Assembly (NCBI GenBank): GCA_036394195.1
Contig: DASWFO010000164.1
Span: forward strand, 1 to 28,704
Direction: 5' to 3'
From: DATJPD01 sp036394195
GTDB taxonomy: Bacteria; Pseudomonadota; Alphaproteobacteria; CACIAM-22H2
DNA length: 28,704 bases
Shown in pieces: positions 1 to 6,863 of the stretch. Made by a program: the position numbers and the translations under genes. The notes under the pieces were generated by a model, which saw only the letters and a program-made list of their open reading frames with translations, ran no database searches and was not told the origin of the DNA. Positions within the stretch are counted from its first letter, which is position 1, and every line of letters starts with the position of its first letter.

Positions 1-88
1 TTTGGAGGCTTCCCCGGCATCCATCCCTGCCGGGCGAAAGGACCGGTCCTTTCGCCCGGCAGGGATGGATGCCGGGGAAGCCTCCAAA
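1..88. repeat. Perfect 88-bp palindrome at the window edge
   Basis: Bases 1-44 are the exact reverse complement of bases 45-88, with the axis inside gacc/ggtc at 41-48 and no spacer. Each arm contains ggcatccatccctgccgg, which resembles the 'gccggcatccatc' part of the repeat near 9255. A spacer-free perfect palindrome of this size is unusual in a chromosome. It may be a small palindromic mobile repeat, or a fold-back artefact if this is a contig end. The symmetry is seen directly; its origin is inference. Confidence 0.9.
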
Positions 89-320
89 TGCGTCCGCCCG
101 GTCGTGGAAACAAGACGTTTCGCCGTTCCGACCGACTTACACCGGGGTAACGCGAGGCGACACCGCGTGCGGATGGGATGCCCTGGTCTTGAGCACACCC
201 ACCCGTTGTCATTGCCCGGCCCCCGGGTCCGGCCCCACGGGTCCCGCCCCACCGGTCCCGCCGAAGGCGGGCCGGAGGACAGGCTCCGGCCGGCCCGAGG
301 ACAAGCTTCACGACCGGGCA

Positions 321-371
321 ATCCATCGTGCCGCCTGAACCATGGATGCACCGCTTTCGCGGGGCATGACG
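321..371. repeat. Degenerate intergenic repeat unit in a gene-free stretch
   Basis: The stretch 89-423 holds no gene I can support; the open frames there have no family resemblance. Within it, 321-371 (beginning atccatcgtgccgcctga, ending ggggcatgac) matches the unit at 9259-9307 (atccatcgtgcgcctgag ... ggggtgacg) with scattered differences. It therefore looks like an old copy of the same dispersed element. The rest of the stretch is GC-rich with short proline/glycine-type codon runs and no promoter I can place. Confidence 0.5.
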
Positions 372-423
372 GAAGGGAATCGCAAGGGTTTTAGCGAGCG
401 ATTTCAATGCCATCCGAGTTTAT

Positions 424-442
424 GCGAATGAGTTGCATTGTC
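424..442 (+). promoter_or_regulatory. Fur-like operator upstream of bfd
   Basis: The 19 bases gcgaatgagttgcattgtc match the classical Fur consensus at 12 of 19 positions. The matches include the symmetric AATGA and CATT half-site cores. The box ends one base before the -35 element of the bfd promoter, the usual geometry for repression when iron is replete. bfd is a common Fur target in Proteobacteria. In alphaproteobacteria the iron regulator could also be RirA or Irr, so the protein bound is inferred. Confidence 0.55.
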
Positions 443-443
443 A

Positions 444-471
444 TTGACAAGGGCTGCCCGGGCCCTTAAAT
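444..471 (+). promoter_or_regulatory. Sigma-70 type promoter of bfd-bfr
   Basis: A perfect ttgaca (444-449) is followed after 16 bases by ttaaat (466-471), a 4/6 match to the -10 hexamer. Transcription would begin near 478. That rules against a TTG start at 478 for bfd and favours the ATG at 523. Confidence 0.6.
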
Positions 472-522
472 CTTTCTTTGCGATTGGTTCTTAATCTCAC
501 GGAAAACCCGGGCGGTACATTC

Positions 523-723
523 ATGTATGTCTGCATCTGCAATGCGATCACCGACGGCGAGATCCGCGCCCTCGTGGCCCAGGGCTGCCGGTCCGTCGGA
601 GGCGTGTATCGCGGGCTGAACTGTCAGCCGCAGTGCTGCAAGTGCACCACCCACATCCGCGAGTTGATCAACGGCGCCGACGAGGCGAGCCCGCTCGGCG
701 ATTCGTCCCTGGCAACGGCCTGA
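523..723 (+). CDS. bfd: Bacterioferritin-associated ferredoxin (Bfd)
   Basis: A 66-residue [2Fe-2S] protein. In characterised systems it docks on bacterioferritin and passes electrons to the heme, so that stored ferric iron is reduced and released. The four cluster ligands sit where the E. coli protein has them: C4 and C6 (MYVCICNA) and C38 and C41 (QCCKC), with an extra C39 and C22. The ATG at 523 is chosen because homologues begin MYVC and because the promoter places the transcript start near the alternative TTG at 478. The C-terminal tail after about residue 50 is low in conserved residues. bfr follows 69 bp downstream on the same strand, so the two are probably co-transcribed under the Fur-like box at 424. 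Family assignment is firm; regulation is inferred. Confidence 0.93.
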   Translation: MYVCICNAITDGEIRALVAQGCRSVGGVYRGLNCQPQCCKCTTHIRELINGADEASPLGDSSLATA

Positions 724-792
724 CCGGGCCCCGCGGTTGCGCCGCGTTTCGATCCGGCGTTAAGTGTCGGCCATCGAACCCGGGAGAGGCGC

Positions 793-1257
793 ATGAAGGG
801 CGACAAGGCCGTCCTCCAGCAGCTCAACAAGGTGCTGACCAACGAGCTGACGGCGATCAACCAGTACTTCCTGCACGCGCGCATGTGGAAGAACTGGGGA
901 TTTGAGAAACTCGCCAAGCACGAGTACGACGAATCCTGCGGCGAGATGAAGCACGCCGACAACCTGATCGAGCGCATCCTCGTGCTCGAGGGGCTTCCCA
1001 ACCTGCAGAACCTGCACAAGCTCGGCATCGGGGAAACCGTGCCCGAAGGCCTCAAATGCGACCTGGCGCTCGAGCGCCGTGGCCGCGGCGATCTCCTGGA
1101 GGCGATCACGGCCTGCGAGACCGCCAGCGATTTCGTGTCGCGCAATGTGTTGCGGCATATCCTCGACGATACCGAGGAGCATATCGACTATCTCGAGACG
1201 CAAATGGAGCTGATCGAGAAGGTCGGCCTGCAGAACTATCTGCAATCGCAGATGTGA
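793..1257 (+). CDS. bfr: Bacterioferritin
   Basis: A 154-residue cytoplasmic iron-storage subunit, normally a heme-containing 24-mer. It aligns end to end with E. coli Bfr from MKGD to the NYLQSQM terminus. Ferroxidase residues E18, E51, H54, E94 and H130 and the heme ligand M52 are present. The E. coli E127 position is Thr here (codon 1171-1173, acc), followed by E128 and E129, so the di-iron site may be altered or use a neighbouring Glu. A strong ribosome site, gggagagg, lies just upstream of the ATG. It follows bfd, the usual partner. Identity is firm; the effect of T127 is untested. Confidence 0.95.
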   Translation: MKGDKAVLQQLNKVLTNELTAINQYFLHARMWKNWGFEKLAKHEYDESCGEMKHADNLIERILVLEGLPNLQNLHKLGIGETVPEGLKCDLALERRGRGDLLEAITACETASDFVSRNVLRHILDDTEEHIDYLETQMELIEKVGLQNYLQSQM

Positions 1258-1369
1258 TCCCGGCCCGTGAGCGAAACCTGTCCGCCGGGTCGATAAAAGC
1301 GACACGCCCCACGCGGTTCTAACGCCCGCCGGCAGCGACTACGTTCGATACGGAACCCGCTCCGTATCC

Positions 1370-2182
1370 ATGTCGCCGCCGACGCTCAATCTCTCCCGCC
1401 AAATCGCGATCGTCACCGGAGCCAGCTCCGGGATCGGCCGCGCGTGCGCGATCCACCTGGGGGCGGCGGGCGCCAAGGTCGTCGTCAACTATTCGCACAA
1501 AGCCGACGAGGCCACCGAGGTCGTCCGGGAAATCACCGGCCGCGGCGGCGACGCCATGGCCATCCGCGCCGACGTCAGCAAGGAGGCCGAGGTCGAGGCG
1601 CTGTTCGCCGAGACCATCCGACGCTTCGGCACGCTCCACATCCTGGTGAGCAATGCCGGGATTCAGCGCGATGCGCCGTTCGTCGAAATGACTCTCCAGC
1701 AATGGCAGCAGGTGATCGACGTCAACCTGACCGGGCAGTTCCTCTGCGCGCGCGCCGCGGTGCGCGAGTTCCTGCGCCGCGGCATGCAGCCGGACATTTC
1801 GTCCGCGATGGGCAAGGTCATCTGCATGTCGTCGGTGCACGAAGTGATCCCGTGGGCCGGGCACGTGAACTACGCCGCGTCCAAAGGCGGGGTGATGCTG
1901 TTCATGAAGTCGCTGGCGCAGGAGGTCGCGAAGCACCGCATCCGCGTCAACAGCATCGGGCCCGGGGCCATCCAGACGCCGATCAACCGGCCGGCCTGGG
2001 AGACCAAGGACGCGCTGGACGCGCTGCTGAAGCTCATTCCCTATGGCCGGATCGGCCAGCCCGGCGATATCGGCCGCGCCGCGGTGTGGCTCGCGTCCGA
2101 CGACTCGGACTATGTCACCGGCACGACGTTGTTCGTCGACGGCGGCATGACCCTGTATCCCGGCTTCTCCGAGGGCGGCTGA
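1370..2182 (+). CDS. SDR-family oxidoreductase, glucose 1-dehydrogenase-like
   Basis: A 270-residue classical short-chain dehydrogenase/reductase. The Rossmann dinucleotide motif TGASSGIG is at residues 16-23, the NAG motif is near residue 96, and the catalytic Ser155, Tyr168 and Lys172 (YAASK) are in place. The C-terminus ends in the family's FVDGGMTLYPGF-type segment. It is of the sugar dehydrogenase type, oxidising a polyol or aldose with NAD(P). The next gene, a GH15 glucosidase/trehalase type, starts 5 bp after the stop, so the two are almost surely one operon. A role in oxidising glucose released by that enzyme is plausible but inferred. No strong ribosome site is seen at the ATG. Substrate cannot be read from sequence. 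Confidence 0.88.
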   Translation: MSPPTLNLSRQIAIVTGASSGIGRACAIHLGAAGAKVVVNYSHKADEATEVVREITGRGGDAMAIRADVSKEAEVEALFAETIRRFGTLHILVSNAGIQRDAPFVEMTLQQWQQVIDVNLTGQFLCARAAVREFLRRGMQPDISSAMGKVICMSSVHEVIPWAGHVNYAASKGGVMLFMKSLAQEVAKHRIRVNSIGPGAIQTPINRPAWETKDALDALLKLIPYGRIGQPGDIGRAAVWLASDDSDYVTGTTLFVDGGMTLYPGFSEGG

Positions 2183-2187
2183 CCCGC

Positions 2188-4107
2188 GTGTCGGAAACCC
2201 TCACAGCCCTGGAGACCGCGGAGAAAACGCGGCTCCACGAACAGGCGGAAACGAAGAAGCGGATCGAGGACTACGCCCTGATCGGCGACACCAGCACCTG
2301 TGCCCTGGTCGGGCGCGACGGCTCGATCGACTGGCTCTGTCCGCCGAACTTCGACTCTCCGGCGTGTTTCGCGGCCCTCCTCGGGACCGCCGAGAACGGC
2401 CGCTGGCTCATCGCACCCCAGGAGCGGCCAAGCATCGTCACGCGCCGCTACATCGACGACACGCTGGTGCTCGAGACCCGGTTCGGAACCTCGACCGGGA
2501 CGGCGTGCGTCACCGATTTCATGCCGCTCAATCGCGGCGAGGCGACGGACATCATCCGGATCGTCACCGGCATCGAGGGCGTGGTGCCGATGAAGCTCGA
2601 TATCCGCTTCCGGTTCGACTACGGCCACATCATCCCGTGGGTGCGCCGCAGCGACGACGGCATCATCGCCATTGCCGGCCCCGACGCGATCCGCCTGTCC
2701 ACTAAATTGCCGCTCGAAGGCCGCGGCTGGAGCACCGTCTCCGAGTTCAGGGTCGCGGCCGGTGAGCGCATCCCCGTCGTGCTGACCTGGCACCGCTCCT
2801 ACGATCCGGCGCCGCCGCAGCGCGACCCCGACGCCCTGCTGCGCGAGACGCGGGCGTGGTGGGTCGACTGGAGCGGTCCGTGCAACACGCTCCGCGACTC
2901 GCCGAAGAAGTGGCGAAACGCCACCGTGCGCTCGGCCATCACGCTGAAAGCGCTGACCCACGCGCGGACCGGCGGCATGGTCGCGGCGGCGACGACCTCG
3001 CTGCCCGAATTCATCGGCGGCGTCCGCAACTGGGACTATCGCTATTGCTGGCTGCGCGACGCGACGTTCACGCTGTACGCGCTCATGTGCACCGGCTTCA
3101 CCGAAGAAGCCCGCTCCTGGCGGGACTGGCTGGTCCGCGCCGCGGCGGGAAAGCCGGACGAGCTGCAGATCATGTACAGCCTGGCCGGCGAGCGGCGCCT
3201 GCCGGAATCCGAGCTGCCGTGGCTTCCCGGGTTCGGGAACAGCCGCCCGGTGCGGATCGGCAACGCGGCCTATGTCCAGCAGCAGCTCGACGTCTATGGC
3301 GAGGTCATCGACGCGCTGCACTATGCGCGCCGCAGCGGGTTGGACGTCAACGACGATGCGTGGCGAGTCCAGCTCGAGCTCGTTCGATATCTCGAGAAAC
3401 ACTGGCGCGATCCCGGGTCCGGCCTGTGGGAGCAGCGCACCGAGCCGCGGCGGTACGTGTACTCGACGGTGATGGCCTGGGCGGCGTTCGACCGGACGAT
3501 CAGAGCCATCGAGCGCTACAAGCTGGATCTGCCCACCGAGCCCTGGAAGGCCCTGCGCAAGGCAATCCACGACGAGGTCTGCCAGGATGGGTTTTCGACC
3601 CGCCGCAACGCGTTCGTCCAATATTTCGGCGGCGAGGAGCTCGATGCCTCGGCGCTGCTGATTCCGCTGGTCGGGTTCCTGCCGATCAGCGACCCGCGGA
3701 TCGTGGCCACGGTCGACACCATCCAGCGCAACCTGATGGCCGACGGCTTCGTGCTGCGCTATTTCGCCGACGAATCAGCCGACGGGCTGCCGGCCGGCGA
3801 AGGCGCCTTCCTCGCCTGCTCGCTGTGGCTGGCCGACAACCTGGCGCTGATGGGTCGCTTCGAAGAGGCCGAGGAGATCTTCGAGCGGGTGCTGGGGGTG
3901 GCCAACGACGTCGGACTGCTCGCCGAGGAGTACGACCCGCTGAACAGGTGTCAGCTCGGGAACTTTCCGCAGGCGTTCTCTCACGTCGGCGTGATCAACA
4001 CGGTGCGCAACCTGACCCTCGCCGCCAAGGCCCGGCAGGACAAGGTGCCCGCGACCGTGAACGGCGAGCAGGTCCCGGCCGCGTCGCGCGGCGAGGTCAA
4101 ACATTGA
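2188..4107 (+). CDS. Glycoside hydrolase family 15 protein (glucoamylase/trehalase type)
   Basis: A 639-residue (alpha/alpha)6-barrel hydrolase of the bacterial GH15 group that includes mycobacterial-type trehalases. The N-terminal domain begins around residue 27 (IEDYALIGD, then GRDGSIDWLCPP). The barrel contains GGVRNWDYRYCWLRDA near residue 282. The likely catalytic acid is E415 in GLWEQR, and the base is E580 or E581 in EEYDP, followed by NFPQAFSH. No signal peptide is present, so it is probably cytosolic. The GTG at 2188 lies 5 bp after the SDR stop. The frame is open far upstream, but that part is an out-of-frame reading of the SDR gene. Trehalose or a short alpha-glucoside is the likely substrate; which one is inference. 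Confidence 0.9.
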   Translation: MSETLTALETAEKTRLHEQAETKKRIEDYALIGDTSTCALVGRDGSIDWLCPPNFDSPACFAALLGTAENGRWLIAPQERPSIVTRRYIDDTLVLETRFGTSTGTACVTDFMPLNRGEATDIIRIVTGIEGVVPMKLDIRFRFDYGHIIPWVRRSDDGIIAIAGPDAIRLSTKLPLEGRGWSTVSEFRVAAGERIPVVLTWHRSYDPAPPQRDPDALLRETRAWWVDWSGPCNTLRDSPKKWRNATVRSAITLKALTHARTGGMVAAATTSLPEFIGGVRNWDYRYCWLRDATFTLYALMCTGFTEEARSWRDWLVRAAAGKPDELQIMYSLAGERRLPESELPWLPGFGNSRPVRIGNAAYVQQQLDVYGEVIDALHYARRSGLDVNDDAWRVQLELVRYLEKHWRDPGSGLWEQRTEPRRYVYSTVMAWAAFDRTIRAIERYKLDLPTEPWKALRKAIHDEVCQDGFSTRRNAFVQYFGGEELDASALLIPLVGFLPISDPRIVATVDTIQRNLMADGFVLRYFADESADGLPAGEGAFLACSLWLADNLALMGRFEEAEEIFERVLGVANDVGLLAEEYDPLNRCQLGNFPQAFSHVGVINTVRNLTLAAKARQDKVPATVNGEQVPAASRGEVKH

Positions 4108-4119
4108 CGCCAACCCTGC

Positions 4120-4140
4120 GCCCGCGCCGATCGCGCGGGC
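4120..4140 (+). terminator. Hairpin between converging genes
   Basis: gcccgcgc and gcgcgggc form a perfect 8-bp stem around cgatc, 12 bp after the GH15 stop and just before the stop of the convergent PilZ gene. No T-run follows, so it would be a weak or Rho-assisted terminator. Confidence 0.4.
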
Positions 4141-4147
4141 GGTATGG

Positions 4148-4597
4148 TTAATCGTCGCCCAAGGCCACGAAAAGATCCGGCGGCAATTCGAGCCAGCGCA
4201 GGCCGACATCGCCGTTGTCGCCGACGCGCACGACCTCGGCGATGAATTCGCCGCGGGCCTCGGGCCCCTCGAGGTCCAGGCGGCCCTCGACCTGCTGCTT
4301 CAGCCGGAACCGGCTGGTCCCGTCATTGATGCGGCAGCCGCCGAGCGACCAGTCGAGCGCTCTGTATTTTTGGCCGCCGACCCGCAGCGCCAGAGGCGGG
4401 GTTCCGGTGCGCCGGTGTTTCCGCCGTTCGGTCCGATCCTGAGACTCGCGCAAAGCCCGCCCCCCGTCCGTCCGGACGCCGTTGTACAGGGTTGGAAGGA
4501 AACATGCATTACATTCGAGCGCGATTACCGAAGTCTTAATGCCGCGCCCGCCGGCCGGCCGCCGCGCTTCCGGGGCCCCGCTATTTTTGGTAAACAT
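4148..4597 (-). CDS. PilZ-domain protein
   Basis: A small single-domain PilZ protein, a cytosolic c-di-GMP receptor. The binding motifs are visible: an arginine cluster, ERRKHRR, and, about 25 residues later, DWSLGG, matching the RxxxR and (D/N)xSxxG signatures. The C-terminus is a beta-rich segment ending FVALGDD. The start is uncertain. The ATG at 4597 gives 149 residues, but the first 45 or so look non-conserved and Arg/Pro-rich. A TTG at 4453 preceded by a G-rich stretch would give about 101 residues, closer to a bare PilZ domain. A GTG at 4615 would abut the divergent tRNA. It converges with the GH15 gene. The process it controls (motility, matrix) cannot be told from the neighbours. Confidence 0.8.
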   Translation of the reverse strand: MFTKNSGAPEARRPAGGRGIKTSVIALECNACFLPTLYNGVRTDGGRALRESQDRTERRKHRRTGTPPLALRVGGQKYRALDWSLGGCRINDGTSRFRLKQQVEGRLDLEGPEARGEFIAEVVRVGDNGDVGLRWLELPPDLFVALGDD

Positions 4598-4615
4598 CGG
4601 GGCGATCGCGGCCAC

Positions 4616-4692
4616 GTCCCCGTAGCTCAGCTGGATAGAGCGGCAGTTTCCTAAACTGTAGGTCGGAGGTTCGAGTCCTCTCGGGGACGCCA
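4616..4692 (+). tRNA. tRNA-Arg (anticodon CCT)
   Basis: A full cloverleaf can be drawn. The acceptor arm is gtccccg/cggggac, the D-arm gctc/gagc, the anticodon stem gcagt/actgt with loop ttcctaa, and the T-arm ggagg/cctct with loop ttcgagt. A 5-base variable loop and an encoded CCA end complete it. The anticodon CCT reads AGG. I found no second copy of its 3' end nearby that would mark an integrated element. Confidence 0.97.
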
Positions 4693-4730
4693 GCCGCGCC
4701 TTCGAACGATTAGAAAAGGCCGGCCCTGCC

Positions 4731-5576
4731 TTGACCGACGTTCCTCCGGATCCGCTGCAGCACCGATGGACGGAGGCGTATCGCGCGAAATACGGGCTGA
4801 CCTATCACATTCCGTACGCCCGCCAGGCGGAGCACCTGATCGGCCTTCGCGGCAAGCACGTCCTCGAGGTCGGCGGCGCCTTGCCGGCCGAGTTCGCGCT
4901 CGACGGGATCGGCGCCCTAAGCTGGCTCGCCATCGAAGACGTGTCCTACTACGCGGACGCCGGCGGACTGCCGGCCGCCCTGTCGACCGCGCCAGACTTA
5001 ACCACGATCGACCAGGTCAGCGGCTACCGGCTCGCCCGCGGCCGGATCGAAGCCCTGCCGCCGGCCTTGCACGGGCGCTTCGACGCGATCTTCTCGATCG
5101 CGGCGTTCGAGCATCTGGACCGGTTCCCGCGCGCCTTGCGCACGATGCACGCCGCATTGCGCCCCGGCGGCAAGCTGTTCTCGCTGTTCGCGCCGGTGTG
5201 GTCGGCGCATGACGGGCATCACCTGCAAGGCGTCACCGACAAGGCCGGACGCAGCTTCAACTATCACGACGGCACCATCCCGCCCTGGGGCCATCTGCTC
5301 ATGCGGCCGCCCGAGCTGTACGAGCACCTGCTCAGCGTGACCGACGCCGACGCGGCCGCCGAGATCGTCTACATGGTCTACCATTCGCCGTCGATCAATC
5401 GGCTGTTCACCGAGGATTACGCGGACTATGTCGGTCGCAGCCCGTTCAAGATCGTCCACCTGAACGGCGTCTTCCCGGTCGACATCCCGGCCGACACCGC
5501 GGCGGCGCTGACGACGCTGTTTCCCGGGCGCCGACACTTCAACAACAACGGCATCCTGATGGTGCTGGAGACATAA
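4731..5576 (+). CDS. SAM-dependent methyltransferase (class I)
   Basis: A 281-residue protein with a class I methyltransferase core. The SAM-binding motif I region is HVLEVGGALP near residue 45. The post-core motif FDAIFSIAAFEHLDRF is near 118, followed by LRPGGKLFSLFAPVW, all in the order seen in methyltransf_11/25-type enzymes. The C-terminal third has no domain I recognise. The start is a TTG at 4731 with only a weak aaaagg upstream; the next in-frame starts would cut into conserved sequence. It sits between tRNA-Arg and a substrate-binding-type gene 65 bp downstream, on the same strand. The substrate is unknown. Confidence 0.78.
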   Translation: MTDVPPDPLQHRWTEAYRAKYGLTYHIPYARQAEHLIGLRGKHVLEVGGALPAEFALDGIGALSWLAIEDVSYYADAGGLPAALSTAPDLTTIDQVSGYRLARGRIEALPPALHGRFDAIFSIAAFEHLDRFPRALRTMHAALRPGGKLFSLFAPVWSAHDGHHLQGVTDKAGRSFNYHDGTIPPWGHLLMRPPELYEHLLSVTDADAAAEIVYMVYHSPSINRLFTEDYADYVGRSPFKIVHLNGVFPVDIPADTAAALTTLFPGRRHFNNNGILMVLET

Positions 5577-5641
5577 TCGCGTTGGTTGACTTCGGTCCGC
5601 GGTACCCGCAAGCTTGTCCATCTCTTTCTGCGGAGTTCCAT

Positions 5642-6574
5642 ATGAAGAAACTGGTGTTGGAGACGACGGCGCCCTTCCAGGGCCTCCCCGAGCTGGTGGC
5701 CTATGAGGAGGGCCTGTTCGAAAAGGAAGGCCTGATCATCGAGTGGGCCGACCGCGACGCCGGCGTCGACAGGTCGACCAAGGTCGACGTCACCAGCCCG
5801 AAAGGCGTGAACCCGTTCAGCAGCCACGGCAAGCTGGTCGAGCAGGGCAAGGCGGACATGTACAACGCCTGCGAATGGGGCAATTACTGCCGCGTCCAGG
5901 ACACCGGCATCGGCAGCCGCCAGGTCGGCCGCCGCGGCATCGTCACCTACGCCGCCATCGTGGTGCGGCCGGACTCGCCGGTTTACACGGCCCAGCAGCT
6001 CGCCGGGCGGACGGTCGGCGTGCCGTTCTATTTCGGCACGCATTATCTCGCCCTCCACCTGCTGGAAGGGTTCCTGCCGCGCGACCAGATCAAGCTCTGT
6101 CAGACAGCCAACGGCTCGCGCTACCGGTTCGATTCGATGATGAAGGGCGAGATCGAAGCCACGACATTGACCGAGCCCTACATCACGCTCGCCGAGAAGA
6201 AGGGATGCCGGACCATCTGTTCAGCGTTCTACCACGGCACGGAGGTCGCCTCGGACCGCGTCGACGCCGACACGTACGCCGCCTTCAACCGCGCCGTGCG
6301 CGAAGCCGTGCGCCGCATCAACGCGAACAAGCGCGCCTACCTCCGCTACTTCATCGATTATCACAAGGCGAAGGATCCCGAGATCGGCACGCTCCGGCCC
6401 GAGGATCTGCGCGAGAGCCGCATCGTCGTCTGCGACCCCGCCCCGATCCCGGCGGACGAGATGCAGCGCACCTACGACTGGCTGCGGAGCTGGGGCATGC
6501 TGGAGCAGACCCAGTCGCCGGTCGAGCTCATCAATCTCGACGTCCAGCGCCGCGCCCACGCGGCCGCGCGGTAG
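5642..6574 (+). CDS. SsuA/NMT1-THI5-like substrate-binding-type protein lacking a signal peptide
   Basis: A 310-residue protein of the periplasmic-binding-protein type II fold (ABC nitrate/sulfonate/taurine receptor group). Segments typical of the fold are LVLETTAPFQGLPELVAY at the start, DSPVYTAQQLAGRTVGVP near residue 115, and ATTLTEPYITLAEKKG near 177. The ATG at 5642 has a ggag ribosome site about 7 bases upstream. The mature-type fold begins at once, so there is no signal peptide or lipobox. No ABC permease or ATPase gene is in the window. A cytosolic sensor, an enzyme of the THI5-like fold, or a receptor whose leader was lost are all possible. The THI5 CCCFC motif is absent, so HMP-P synthase is not supported. 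Confidence 0.75.
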   Translation: MKKLVLETTAPFQGLPELVAYEEGLFEKEGLIIEWADRDAGVDRSTKVDVTSPKGVNPFSSHGKLVEQGKADMYNACEWGNYCRVQDTGIGSRQVGRRGIVTYAAIVVRPDSPVYTAQQLAGRTVGVPFYFGTHYLALHLLEGFLPRDQIKLCQTANGSRYRFDSMMKGEIEATTLTEPYITLAEKKGCRTICSAFYHGTEVASDRVDADTYAAFNRAVREAVRRINANKRAYLRYFIDYHKAKDPEIGTLRPEDLRESRIVVCDPAPIPADEMQRTYDWLRSWGMLEQTQSPVELINLDVQRRAHAAAR

Positions 6575-6611
6575 AGCGGTTCCCGAGCGGACGGAATCGC
6601 ACTTCCTCCCG

Positions 6612-6733
6612 CGTCATTCCCGCCCCCGCCTTCGCAGGGGCAGGCCCCAGCGGGAATCCAGGTTCAACCACGGAGGTCACGGAGGAAGATGAGACCAATC
6701 GTCTCGGCTCCGTGCTCTCCGTGGCTCCGTGGT
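6612..6733. repeat. Composite palindromic intergenic repeat, copy A
   Basis: This fills most of the 289-bp gap 6575-6863. An outer inverted pair, attcccgc (6616-6623) and gcgggaat (6650-6657), precedes a second palindrome. The second has ccacggag at 6668-6675 and ctccgtgg at 6725-6732, plus internal gagac/gtctc. The same two modules in the same order recur at 9049-9165. No open frame crosses it. It resembles REP/MITE-like non-coding repeats; no transposase is present. Confidence 0.8.
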
Positions 6734-6863
6734 GTGTTTTAGGGTTTCTGGACGCCCGCTCAGGTGCTCGCGGAACGCGACACCGGCGCGGGCATGACGA
6801 AATATGGGGTGGTTCGACCAAGCCGGAATCTGGTCTAGACGCCGCCGCACGCGGGCGACGGCC

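Noticed and set aside
1444..2187. Upstream extension of the GH15 frame, giving an 887-residue product
   Set aside because: It runs out of frame through the SDR gene, has no GH15 or other family resemblance and is Arg/Gly-rich shadow sequence; the GTG at 2188 fits the family start.
2110..3621. Long minus-strand open frame of about 500 codons opposite the GH15 gene
   Set aside because: It is the mirror frame of a GC-rich gene, Arg/Asp/Val-heavy, with no motif; the plus-strand GH15 motifs are unambiguous.
4616..4692. tRNA-Arg as an integration site of a mobile island
   Set aside because: No integrase gene, no repeat of the tRNA 3' end and no change in composition were seen in the flanking genes.
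5642..6574. THI5-type HMP-P synthase
   Set aside because: The family's CCCFC motif and active-site histidine context are absent.
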